A DNA stretch of 14,632 nucleotides from an uncultured Flavobacteriia bacterium (GTDB lineage: Bacteria > Bacteroidota > Bacteroidia > Flavobacteriales_D > Crocinitomicaceae): contig CAIYXD010000565.1 of NCBI GenBank assembly GCA_903930085.1, positions 1-14,632 of the forward strand, written 5' to 3'. Of this stretch, positions 1 to 6,165 are shown in pieces. Made by a program: the position numbers and the translations under genes. The first letter of the stretch is position 1; each line of letters opens with the position of its first letter. The notes beneath the pieces are model-generated. The model saw only the letters and a program-made list of their open reading frames with translations. It had not been told where the DNA came from and searched no databases.

Positions 1-300
1 CATTTTGGGCTGATTGATAATTGGATTAGACACATCAAAGATGTTTACCGTTTTCACCACAAGGAATTGAATAAAATTACCGATGAGAAGGAAAAGTTTG
101 ACCGCTTCGTAGAATTAAATGTTAAAGAACAAGTATTGGATTTAGCCAAAACATCCATTCTTCAAAATGCTTGGGAAACAGGCCAGCAAGTACATCTTCA
201 CGGATGGGTTTACGACATAAAAGATGGATTTGTGAAAGATTTAGATGTTACAATTAAAGATAATAATTCATTATCTGAAGTTTATCAATTAGATTTATAA
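1..300 (+). CDS. can: Beta-class carbonic anhydrase, C-terminal part (5' end outside window)
   Basis: The frame is open from base 1 to the TAA at 298-300 and encodes the last 99 residues. Beta-carbonic anhydrases are zinc enzymes that interconvert CO2 and bicarbonate in the cytoplasm. The visible part matches the second half of the E. coli Can type: FGLIDNWIRHIKDVYR, then LNVKEQVLDLAKTSILQNAW, then HLHGWVYDIKDG and the closing DLDVTIKD strand. The zinc-binding Cys/Asp/His/Cys residues and the start codon lie before base 1, so activity cannot be judged. A TTG at 67 could be taken for a start, but the homology clearly continues upstream of it. The next gene begins 23 bases downstream on the same strand with no terminator between, so co-transcription is possible. 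Confidence 0.93.
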   Translation, partial: HFGLIDNWIRHIKDVYRFHHKELNKITDEKEKFDRFVELNVKEQVLDLAKTSILQNAWETGQQVHLHGWVYDIKDGFVKDLDVTIKDNNSLSEVYQLDL

Positions 301-323
301 GCTTAAATGAAAAGCTAGATTTA

Positions 324-1004
324 ATGGTTCAACTATCTCAATTAGTAGAAAGCCTGGAAAGTTCTTTCAGGCTTTCTGCTTCTGAAGCCAATAGTATTGG
401 CATGTCAAAATACATGAAGGATCATTTTTCATTTTTCGGCATAAAAGCAGAAAAAAGAAAGGAAATTCAACGTTCTTGGGTAAAACAAATTCCTAAAGAA
501 AGCCCTTCCGAATTTCGTTGGGAGTTACTAAAAGAATTGTTTAATAAGGAAGAACGCGAATTCCAATATGTCGCAATTGACTGGCTGAACACTTGGGATA
601 AAAAAGAAATTTCTGCATCCGACAGCCAAGGAATAAAATGGCTTATTACCAATAAATCGTGGTGGGACTCTGTCGATTCTATTGCTTCCAATTTTCTAGG
701 GAAATACTGCCAACTTTTTCCAGATGCAGGCTCAGAATTGATTGAAGAGTGGCGTTTTTCGGATAATCTTTGGTTGCAGCGCTCCTGCCTGATTTTTCAA
801 CTTAAATATAAAGAAAAGGTAAACTTCACTCTTTTAAAGAGTTTAATTATTCAATTTCAAATGGACAAAGAATTTTTTATACAAAAAGCTATTGGATGGT
901 CGTTGCGACAATATTCAAAATCTGAACCGGAAGCGGTCCGGAAATTTGTAGAAGAAATCCAATTAAAAGGTCTAGCTAAACGCGAAGCAATTAAATATAT
1001 TTAA
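324..1004 (+). CDS. alkD: AlkD-family DNA alkylation repair protein (HEAT-like repeat glycosylase)
   Basis: The 226-residue protein has the size and motifs of the DNA alkylation repair family (AlkD type), all-helical HEAT-like repeat glycosylases that remove bulky or positively charged alkylated bases without flipping them. The signature near residues 30-46 (YMKDHFSFFGIKAEKRK) is clear. The residues known from Bacillus cereus AlkD, Trp109, Asp113, Arg148 and Trp187, all fall at a constant offset of five here: Trp114 and Asp118 in KSWWDSVD, Arg153 in WLQRS, and Trp192 in IGWSLRQY. The catalytic surface therefore looks intact. The start is the ATG at 324, 23 bases after the carbonic anhydrase stop, with no recognisable ribosome binding site. 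Function is inferred from family membership. Confidence 0.9.
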   Translation: MVQLSQLVESLESSFRLSASEANSIGMSKYMKDHFSFFGIKAEKRKEIQRSWVKQIPKESPSEFRWELLKELFNKEEREFQYVAIDWLNTWDKKEISASDSQGIKWLITNKSWWDSVDSIASNFLGKYCQLFPDAGSELIEEWRFSDNLWLQRSCLIFQLKYKEKVNFTLLKSLIIQFQMDKEFFIQKAIGWSLRQYSKSEPEAVRKFVEEIQLKGLAKREAIKYI

Positions 1005-1043
1005 AACCATTTATTAGTAGAATCTTTTTGCCTTGTCTTTTCT

Positions 1044-1051
1044 TATCTTTG
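1044..1051 (+). promoter_or_regulatory. Bacteroidota -7 promoter element (TATCTTTG) for the gamma-carbonic anhydrase gene
   Basis: TATCTTTG matches the TAnnTTTG consensus exactly and ends 13 bases before the ATG at 1065. No TTG lies at the usual 17-23 base spacing upstream. The nearest TTTG (1027-1030) leaves a 13-base spacer, so only the -7 element is convincing. It probably drives the carbonic anhydrase-like gene and the globin gene together. Confidence 0.55.
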
Positions 1052-1064
1052 TTAAAAAGAAGAA

Positions 1065-1601
1065 ATGGCATTATTTAAAGCATGTAGAGGCTTTGAGCCC
1101 AAATTTGGAAACGATTGTTGGTTTGCTGAAAACGCTACAATCGTTGGTGATGTAATAATGGGAGACCAATGTTCTGTTTGGTTCAATGCAGTAGTTCGTG
1201 GCGACGTCAACGCCATTCGAATGGGAAACAAAGTGAATATCCAAGATGGTGCTGTTTTGCATTGCACATTTGAGAAAACGACTGTTAATCTTGGAAATAA
1301 CGTTTCTATTGGCCATAATGCATTAGTTCACGGTTGTACAGTTGAAGACAATGTTTTAATAGGAATGGGATCCATCGTGATGGATAATTGCCATATCGAA
1401 TCCAATTGTATTATTGCCGCTGGAGCAGTTTTATTGGAAGGAACGCGCGTAGAATCCTGGAGTATTTATGCTGGCGTTCCTGCAAAAAAAGTAAAAACCC
1501 TCTCACCAGAACTTTTTAAAGGAGAAGTTCAGCGGATTGCTGATAATTACGTAAAATATGCCAGTTGGTTCAAAGAAGACGGAGTGAGTTCGAATCCATA
1601 A
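1065..1601 (+). CDS. Gamma-carbonic anhydrase family protein (left-handed beta-helix, hexapeptide repeats)
   Basis: The 178-residue protein is built of hexapeptide repeats (about residues 12-140) that form a left-handed beta-helix, followed by a short C-terminal helix (about 147-170), as in the YrdA/PaaY/Cam group. The residues needed for metal binding and catalysis in archaeal Cam are present: Arg45 and Asp47 in VVRGD, Gln60, and the three zinc-ligand histidines His66 (LHC), His84 and His89 (GHNALVHGC). This makes a trimeric metal-dependent carbonic anhydrase plausible, although many bacterial members show little or no measured activity. The acidic loop with the proton-shuttle glutamate of Cam is not evident, as in other short bacterial homologues. 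The ATG at 1065 follows an A-rich leader. The globin gene starts 27 bases after the stop, which suggests one transcript. Confidence 0.92.
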   Translation: MALFKACRGFEPKFGNDCWFAENATIVGDVIMGDQCSVWFNAVVRGDVNAIRMGNKVNIQDGAVLHCTFEKTTVNLGNNVSIGHNALVHGCTVEDNVLIGMGSIVMDNCHIESNCIIAAGAVLLEGTRVESWSIYAGVPAKKVKTLSPELFKGEVQRIADNYVKYASWFKEDGVSSNP

Positions 1602-1628
1602 ATCACCTTTTTATCATATAACTGAACA

Positions 1629-1976
1629 ATGAAAGATATCGAGACTTACGAAGATTGCTTGTTAATGGTAGAAAAATTCTATGATAAGCTGCTAATTGAC
1701 CCTGAAATTTCGCATTATTTTGTTCACTTGGATCTAAAAACACACATTCCTCGCGTTGCCGATTTTTGGGCGTTTATTTTGGTAGACAAGGCTGGTTATT
1801 CAGGAAATATGATGGCTGCACATGCCAAATTACCTTTGAAAGAGTCAGACTTCAAGCAATGGCTATATCTCTTCCAGGAAACAGTACAAGAAAATTTCAT
1901 TGGAGAAAAAGCACAGCTTGCAGTAGAGCGATCCAAATTAATTGCTTGGACAATGACATCGAAAATGGGAAAATAG
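1629..1976 (+). CDS. Group III truncated haemoglobin
   Basis: The 115-residue protein has the length and pattern of truncated globins of group III (Campylobacter Ctb type). Visible landmarks are FYDKLL with Tyr18 near the B10 position, THIPRVADFWAFIL around residues 38-51, YSGNMMAAHAKLPL with His65 as the likely proximal haem ligand, and FKQWLYLF with Trp79 at the G8 position. Members bind O2, NO or sulphide on a small cytoplasmic haem protein. The physiological role here is not known from sequence; detoxification or redox chemistry is an inference. It sits 27 bases behind the gamma-carbonic anhydrase-like gene and is probably expressed with it. The stop at 1974-1976 is 25 bases from the stop of the convergent type IX-secreted gene. 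Confidence 0.88.
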   Translation: MKDIETYEDCLLMVEKFYDKLLIDPEISHYFVHLDLKTHIPRVADFWAFILVDKAGYSGNMMAAHAKLPLKESDFKQWLYLFQETVQENFIGEKAQLAVERSKLIAWTMTSKMGK

Positions 1977-1988
1977 ACCTTAAATCGG

Positions 1989-2000
1989 GGTTAATTAACC
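1989..2000. repeat. 12-bp perfect palindrome between convergent genes
   Basis: GGTTAATTAACC sits in the 25-base gap between the globin stop and the stop of the convergent gene. It has no loop and no adjoining T-tract, so it is not a recognisable intrinsic terminator. It may be chance in AT-rich DNA. Confidence 0.4.
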
Positions 2001-2001
2001 T

Positions 2002-3996
2002 TTAACGGATAATCGTAACGAATCCGTGGTAAAGTTCCAAAGGAGAATACGCAGGTTTGAAATACACCAAATAAGTATATACGCCATCTTGAACGGGAAG
2101 TCCAGTTTTTTGATCATTTCCATCCCACTCTAACGTAGTTTCATTGAATGTAAAAACAGTATTTCCCCAGCGGTTAAAAACGTAACCTTCTTCAATTATC
2201 CCGCCTAAAACTTCCAATTTGAATAGCTCATTTACAAAATCTCCATCCGGTGTAAAAACATTGGGAATGTATATTACTGGTGGTTCTACATTGCAAATCT
2301 GTTGAATCACATTTACGGTACTTATATACGCGCATCCATTCTGAGTGATTCCTACCTGAACTAACGTGCCTGCGCTGGAATGCCAATTGCCAAAGACAAA
2401 AACAGAATCGTTTTCACAAAGCAGCAATGTTTCTGTGTTATCCTGCGAGTCGAAGTGAAATAACGTTATTGTATGGGTACTATCGCAGCCATGAATATCC
2501 ATGAAAGATTGGGAATATTCACCTGTTTGAAATTCCCAGTTTCCAAAGACAAAAACAGAATCGTTTTCACAAAACAGCAGTGTCTCAGAACTATTCTGCG
2601 AATCGAAATGATTTAACGTTATTGTGTGGGTGCTATCGCAGCCTAGAATATCGATGAAAGATTGGGAATAATCGCCAGTTTGAAATTCCCAGTTTCCAAA
2701 GACTTGAATTGAATCCTCCGCACAAATCGTTACGTTTTCTGATGTTATTTGTGGTAAACAGCCAGACGTTACCGCAATAAAAATGCAGGAACTATCGGAA
2801 CAAGTGCCAGAGCCTATCGCGTAACAAATTTCCCAAATTCCCTCACCGGCAACTTGAGGATCAAAAATGCCTGATGCAGAAAGACAGGTTGAACAATTAG
2901 ACAGCCAGTTTCCGCCAAAACTTATAGCAGTTAATTGTTGTGGTGAATCGCTAATAATAAAAGGACCTGCAGCTAGAATAGTGGCATCTGAAACGGCTGT
3001 ACCCTGCTGAATGAGTATCGTTTGACTTGTAGAACAACCGGTTGAACTTGTAACATCCAAAGTATACGATCCCGGACATAAATTTGAAATTGTAGCCGTT
3101 GTTTGACCAGTAGACCAGCTATATGTAAATGGAGCAAGGCCATTGGAAACCGAAGCGCTTATTAAGCCGTCACAAGCATTTAAACAGGATTCATTTGTCG
3201 GAGAAAGTGCAATAGTCATTCCTGGGACAACACTGCATTGTGGATTCATTGTAGCAATCCACGCGTCATTTTGACTGCTATTTGGAGCACCAGGCGTTTG
3301 ATTAACTGCAACAAGTCCACTTACCCAATTTGCTTGTGAATTCCAGTCGTTGGAAACGGTATTTTCAAACGAAAAAACTTTTCCAGAAGCAGAACCATTA
3401 AAATAAATCAGTGAATTGGTGGTGTTATTTCCCCAACTCACGCTGTGCAATGGAATACCATTACTCAAAAGGTTTGGGATTTGAAAAGAATCATTGGTGT
3501 TATTCATAGAAAGAGAAGACCAAGTTCCTCCAGATGTCCAGTCGCTATCCGGCGGATAAGTTGTGATGGATGTGGTTGGACTCACATTTGTTTTTTCCAA
3601 TAAGGTAGAATTTGATGGAATTATTAACCTGCAATTTCCATCCGTCGTAGAAATATCTGCCGCTGGAAGGCTTGAATTTGGCTCGGTGCTATTATATACC
3701 ACTATAAATGTGCCTTGCGGAATGCATTGCCAAAAAGAACTATTTGAAAAACGAACAGCTCCAGAAGCGATTCCTGTATTTGAACCCGGAGCAAAATAAC
3801 CATTGTTATCGTCAAATATAACCTTCCGCAAATCCATACATGGTACTGGTGAAATACAGGTTGGAGAACCAATCACAACAAATTCAACGTATTCCGCAGA
3901 GCCGGTGCCTTGGGAAACCTCATTAATAATCAACTGTTGAGATTGCGAATAAAATGACAGTAGAAAAAAACTAAACGAACAAATAAACCTAAACAT
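2002..3996 (-). CDS. Type IX-secreted protein with LTD-like, SprB-like and repeat regions and a gliding-motility C-terminal domain
   Basis: Starting at the ATG at 3996 the product has 664 residues. That start gives a clean signal peptide (MFRFICSFSFFLLSFYSQSQ). A start at 4038 would add 14 polar residues in front of it and is unlikely. After the signal, LIINEV...AEYVEFVVIG resembles the beginning of a lamin-tail-type (LTD) domain, covering roughly residues 22-260. A SprB-like repeat follows (about 265-331: APFTYSWSTGQTTATISNL, then PGSYTLDVT). Two and a bit copies of a 51-residue unit come next (from about 425). The last 90 residues (PNVFTPDGDFVNE, FNRWGNTVF, WDG, PVQDGVYTYLVYF) are the CHU_C / type B sorting domain of the type IX secretion system. 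The protein is therefore probably exported to the cell surface or medium. Its binding partner cannot be read from sequence. Confidence 0.9.
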   Translation of the reverse strand: MFRFICSFSFFLLSFYSQSQQLIINEVSQGTGSAEYVEFVVIGSPTCISPVPCMDLRKVIFDDNNGYFAPGSNTGIASGAVRFSNSSFWQCIPQGTFIVVYNSTEPNSSLPAADISTTDGNCRLIIPSNSTLLEKTNVSPTTSITTYPPDSDWTSGGTWSSLSMNNTNDSFQIPNLLSNGIPLHSVSWGNNTTNSLIYFNGSASGKVFSFENTVSNDWNSQANWVSGLVAVNQTPGAPNSSQNDAWIATMNPQCSVVPGMTIALSPTNESCLNACDGLISASVSNGLAPFTYSWSTGQTTATISNLCPGSYTLDVTSSTGCSTSQTILIQQGTAVSDATILAAGPFIISDSPQQLTAISFGGNWLSNCSTCLSASGIFDPQVAGEGIWEICYAIGSGTCSDSSCIFIAVTSGCLPQITSENVTICAEDSIQVFGNWEFQTGDYSQSFIDILGCDSTHTITLNHFDSQNSSETLLFCENDSVFVFGNWEFQTGEYSQSFMDIHGCDSTHTITLFHFDSQDNTETLLLCENDSVFVFGNWHSSAGTLVQVGITQNGCAYISTVNVIQQICNVEPPVIYIPNVFTPDGDFVNELFKLEVLGGIIEEGYVFNRWGNTVFTFNETTLEWDGNDQKTGLPVQDGVYTYLVYFKPAYSPLELYHGFVTIIR
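2383..2724 (-). repeat. 153-bp tandem repeat (51 residues) inside the type IX-secreted gene
   Basis: Copy 1 spans 2572-2724 and copy 2 spans 2419-2571, in gene order. A partial third copy (2383-2418) keeps only the first 12 residues (CENDSVFVFGNW). The protein unit starts CxxDSxxVFGNWEFQTG and continues with GCDSTHTITL. A 31-base stretch is identical at 2390-2420 and 2543-2573, exactly 153 bases apart, which points to recent in-frame duplication. Each copy has two conserved cysteines. Confidence 0.9.
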
Positions 3997-4084
3997 AGTG
4001 AAATCTTCACAACTAATTTTTGCTTGGTTTCGATTCAAAACAACTCATTGTTCAATCTCAAGGATAACAAGCAAAATTTCGCCC

Positions 4085-4092
4085 CAAAGGTA
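4085..4092 (-). promoter_or_regulatory. -7 promoter element (TACCTTTG) for the type IX-secreted gene
   Basis: On the - strand TACCTTTG matches TAnnTTTG exactly. It lies in the 166-base gap between murI and the secreted-protein gene, about 88 bases before the ATG at 3996, which implies a leader of about 80 bases. No TTG occurs at the normal -33 spacing, so support rests on the -7 box and its intergenic position. Confidence 0.45.
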
Positions 4093-4162
4093 CGAGAAGA
4101 TTTAGAAAGATTAAAAGTTGCAGGTTAACAAAATGTGAAATTGTTATCCATATCCGAAACAC

Positions 4163-4987
4163 CTACAATTTAATGTGCGTTGAACAAACATTTTCATGAA
4201 AGAAAACGCTCGCTTTTTTATCAAATTCCGTAGCTTTTTCAGTAGTCAAAAATTCCACCTGACCATTTTTCGAACAACGCAGATTCAAACTTGCATGCTT
4301 ACTTAAGTATTCTTCCAATTTTTGGGCGACCATTTTCCCTTGTGCAACCACTTTCACAGAGGGAGGCACGATAGATTCAATATATTCTTTCAAGATTGGG
4401 TAATGTGTGCAACCTAGAACAATAACATCAATCTCAGGGTCTTTCTCTAGAAGAATACGAACATCTTCCTGAATGAATAATTGACCTGCAACTGAATCAT
4501 GGCGGTGATTTTCAATCAGTGGAACCCACATTGGGCAAGCATGCTGAATAACTTTGGTTTCAGGAGAGAATTTTAAAAGTTCCAATACATACGATTGAGA
4601 ATTGACCGTTCCTTCCGTTGCCAAAACACCTATATGTCCTGTTTCTGTGAGTTGCCCTATCAATTCCGTCGTTGGTCGAATTACGCCGAGAACACGGTTA
4701 TTCGGATTGATTTTTGGCAAGTCGTTTTGTTGAATTGTTCGAAGTGCTTTTGCCGATGCAGTATTACAAGCTAATATTACCAAAGAACAACCTCTGGAAA
4801 ACAATTCATTTACAGCCTCCAAGGTGTATTCGTACACAACATCAAAGGAACGTGTTCCGTATGGCGCTCGGGCATTGTCGCCCAAATATAAAAAATCATA
4901 GTTTGGCAACCGCTCGCGAATATCGGACAAAACAGTTAAACCGCCATACCCAGAATCAAAAACACCAATTGGACCCACTTTTTTCAT
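4163..4987 (-). CDS. murI: Glutamate racemase
   Basis: The 274-residue protein is a cofactor-independent racemase that converts L- to D-glutamate for peptidoglycan precursors in the cytoplasm. The two-cysteine catalytic machinery is complete: IGVFDSGYGGL with Asp11, GDNARAPYGTRS at 36-47, Cys74 in ACNTASAKALR, and Cys193 with a neighbouring His in LGCTHYPILK. Length is normal for the family. The ATG at 4987 is preceded by only 5 bases and then a -7 promoter element, with an intrinsic terminator immediately upstream. It lies behind the bamA-ompH genes in the usual Bacteroidota order but is apparently transcribed at least partly on its own. Confidence 0.97.
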   Translation of the reverse strand: MKKVGPIGVFDSGYGGLTVLSDIRERLPNYDFLYLGDNARAPYGTRSFDVVYEYTLEAVNELFSRGCSLVILACNTASAKALRTIQQNDLPKINPNNRVLGVIRPTTELIGQLTETGHIGVLATEGTVNSQSYVLELLKFSPETKVIQHACPMWVPLIENHRHDSVAGQLFIQEDVRILLEKDPEIDVIVLGCTHYPILKEYIESIVPPSVKVVAQGKMVAQKLEEYLSKHASLNLRCSKNGQVEFLTTEKATEFDKKASVFFHENVCSTHIKL

Positions 4988-4992
4988 TACTT

Positions 4993-5000
4993 CAAAACTA
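4993..5000 (-). promoter_or_regulatory. -7 promoter element (TAGTTTTG) of murI, close to the start codon
   Basis: TAGTTTTG on the - strand matches TAnnTTTG and ends 5 bases before the murI ATG, so the transcript would have almost no leader. A TTTG (4-base) -33 candidate lies at 5016-5019 with a 15-base spacer, shorter than the usual 17-23. The sequence upstream of the box is the terminator hairpin of the preceding operon. Confidence 0.5.
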
Positions 5001-5001
5001 C

Positions 5002-5034
5002 AAAAAAAGGGTAATCAAATGAATGACTACCCTT
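5002..5034 (-). terminator. Intrinsic terminator after the uppS-bamA-ompH-ompH operon
   Basis: On the - strand the left arm AAGGGTAGTC (5034-5025) pairs with GATTACCCTT (5016-5007) across an 8-base loop, giving a 10-bp stem with one G-U pair. The stem runs into a T-tract ending at 5002. It starts 20 bases after the ompH stop and ends 14 bases before the murI ATG. Confidence 0.87.
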
Positions 5035-5054
5035 AGAAAGAATATTATTTCTAT

Positions 5055-5570
5055 TTATTTTTTATTCGCTTCAGCATCTAGACGCATCAATTCAACAACT
5101 ACCTCTGCAGTAATGTCCATTCCACCTTTGAAGTAAAGTGTTACAGATTCGTCAATAACATAATTCAATTTTTTACGGTCAGAAACAATTTCAACTGCTT
5201 TTTGCACACGCTCTAAAATTGGTTTGTTTAAATCTTGGCTATACATTTGCATTTCCTGGTTTAAACCTTGCTCACGATCTTGAATATTTTGTTGTTTTTT
5301 CATCAACTTTTCTTCCTCAATCTTGATTAACATTGGCGTCATGTTAGGGCGTTCCTTTTCATACTTTGCCAATGCAGCATTAAAATCTGCTTCCATTTCC
5401 TTTAATTCATTTACTCCGGCATTTTCAAAATCTTTCAATTTTTCCATAGCGACTTTTCTTGAAGGCAATGTATCCAGCAATTTTTGCGAATTCACATGTG
5501 CAACTTTAGACTGCGCCAACGCAGTTCCCATACTAAACATTACCGCAAGGGCTACTAATAACTTTTTCAT
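5055..5570 (-). CDS. OmpH/Skp-family periplasmic chaperone (second copy in operon)
   Basis: The 171-residue protein begins with a clean signal peptide (MKKLLVALAVMFSMGTALAQ). AHVNSQKLLDTLP follows, the typical first strand of OmpH/Skp proteins. A charged coiled-coil region lies at about residues 38-115, rich in Lys, Glu and Gln. The C-terminal strand segment (LNYVIDESVTLYFKGGMDIT) closes the body domain. Skp-like proteins are trimeric periplasmic chaperones that hold unfolded outer-membrane proteins on their way to the BAM complex. The neighbouring bamA supports this role. It lies 23 bases downstream of a second OmpH gene and is the last gene before the intrinsic terminator. Confidence 0.92.
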   Translation of the reverse strand: MKKLLVALAVMFSMGTALAQSKVAHVNSQKLLDTLPSRKVAMEKLKDFENAGVNELKEMEADFNAALAKYEKERPNMTPMLIKIEEEKLMKKQQNIQDREQGLNQEMQMYSQDLNKPILERVQKAVEIVSDRKKLNYVIDESVTLYFKGGMDITAEVVVELMRLDAEANKK

Positions 5571-5593
5571 TTTTATGTTGTTTATTTTTGTTT

Positions 5594-6109
5594 TTATTTA
5601 CCAGTGATTCCCATTTCTTTTAACACTTCATCACTGATGTCTAATTTACTGTCGGCGTAAATTAAATTACTTTGGTTTGCTTTATCGAAGACGAAACTAT
5701 AATTGCGCTTAGATGCAACTTTCTGCATCGCTTCATACACTTTATCCTGAATCGGCTTTATTAATTCTTGTCTTTTTTGAAAATAATCCCCATTTACACC
5801 GAACCTTACTTTTTGCATTTGCATTGCTTCGGTTTCTAATTTTTCAATTTCTTCTTTGCGCTTCGCTTTTTCCTCTGTTGGCAATAATACTTCTTCCCGC
5901 GCAAAATTATCCTTTTTCATTTTTAAGACTTCGTAGCGCTCTTCAATCTCTTTTGTCCAACGATCGGCCAATTTATCCAATTTATCCTTTGATTCCTTGT
6001 ATTCTGGAACGCTTCCCAAAATAAAATCTGAATCGATGTACGCATATTTTTGGCTAAAGACAAATGCTGTGCCAAAGATAAAAATGAATGTAAATAAAAG
6101 CTTTTTCAT
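5594..6109 (-). CDS. OmpH/Skp-family periplasmic chaperone (first copy in operon)
   Basis: This protein has the same length as its downstream neighbour (171 residues) and the same architecture: signal peptide MKKLLFTFIFIFGTAFVFSQ, first strand YAYIDSDFILGSVPEY, a long charged coiled-coil (about 40-115), and the closing YSFVFDKANQSNLIYADSKLDIS. Apart from the MKKLL start and the fold pattern the two sequences differ widely, so this is an old duplication rather than a recent one. It is 56 bases downstream of bamA, and no promoter consensus is seen in that gap. It probably delivers outer-membrane proteins to BamA. The two copies may hetero-oligomerise or serve different clients, which is inference. 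Confidence 0.92.
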   Translation of the reverse strand: MKKLLFTFIFIFGTAFVFSQKYAYIDSDFILGSVPEYKESKDKLDKLADRWTKEIEERYEVLKMKKDNFAREEVLLPTEEKAKRKEEIEKLETEAMQMQKVRFGVNGDYFQKRQELIKPIQDKVYEAMQKVASKRNYSFVFDKANQSNLIYADSKLDISDEVLKEMGITGK

Positions 6110-6165
6110 GTTTTAATTTTGTTGCGGAACGACCAAATTAATCATTTTATTGTGTTTCTAAACAA

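Noticed and set aside
300..316. AGCTT / AAGCT hairpin after the beta-carbonic anhydrase stop
   Set aside because: The stem is only 5 bp with a 7-base loop and no T-tract follows, so it does not qualify as a terminator.
3997..4038. Upstream ATG at 4038 as start of the type IX-secreted protein
   Set aside because: It would put 14 polar and charged residues before an otherwise standard signal peptide. The ATG at 3996 fits export.
4138..4171. Inverted repeat AAATTGT / ACAATTT at the end of murI
   Set aside because: The AT-rich 7-bp arms are 20 bases apart, overlap the murI stop and lack a T-tract, so this is not a credible terminator.
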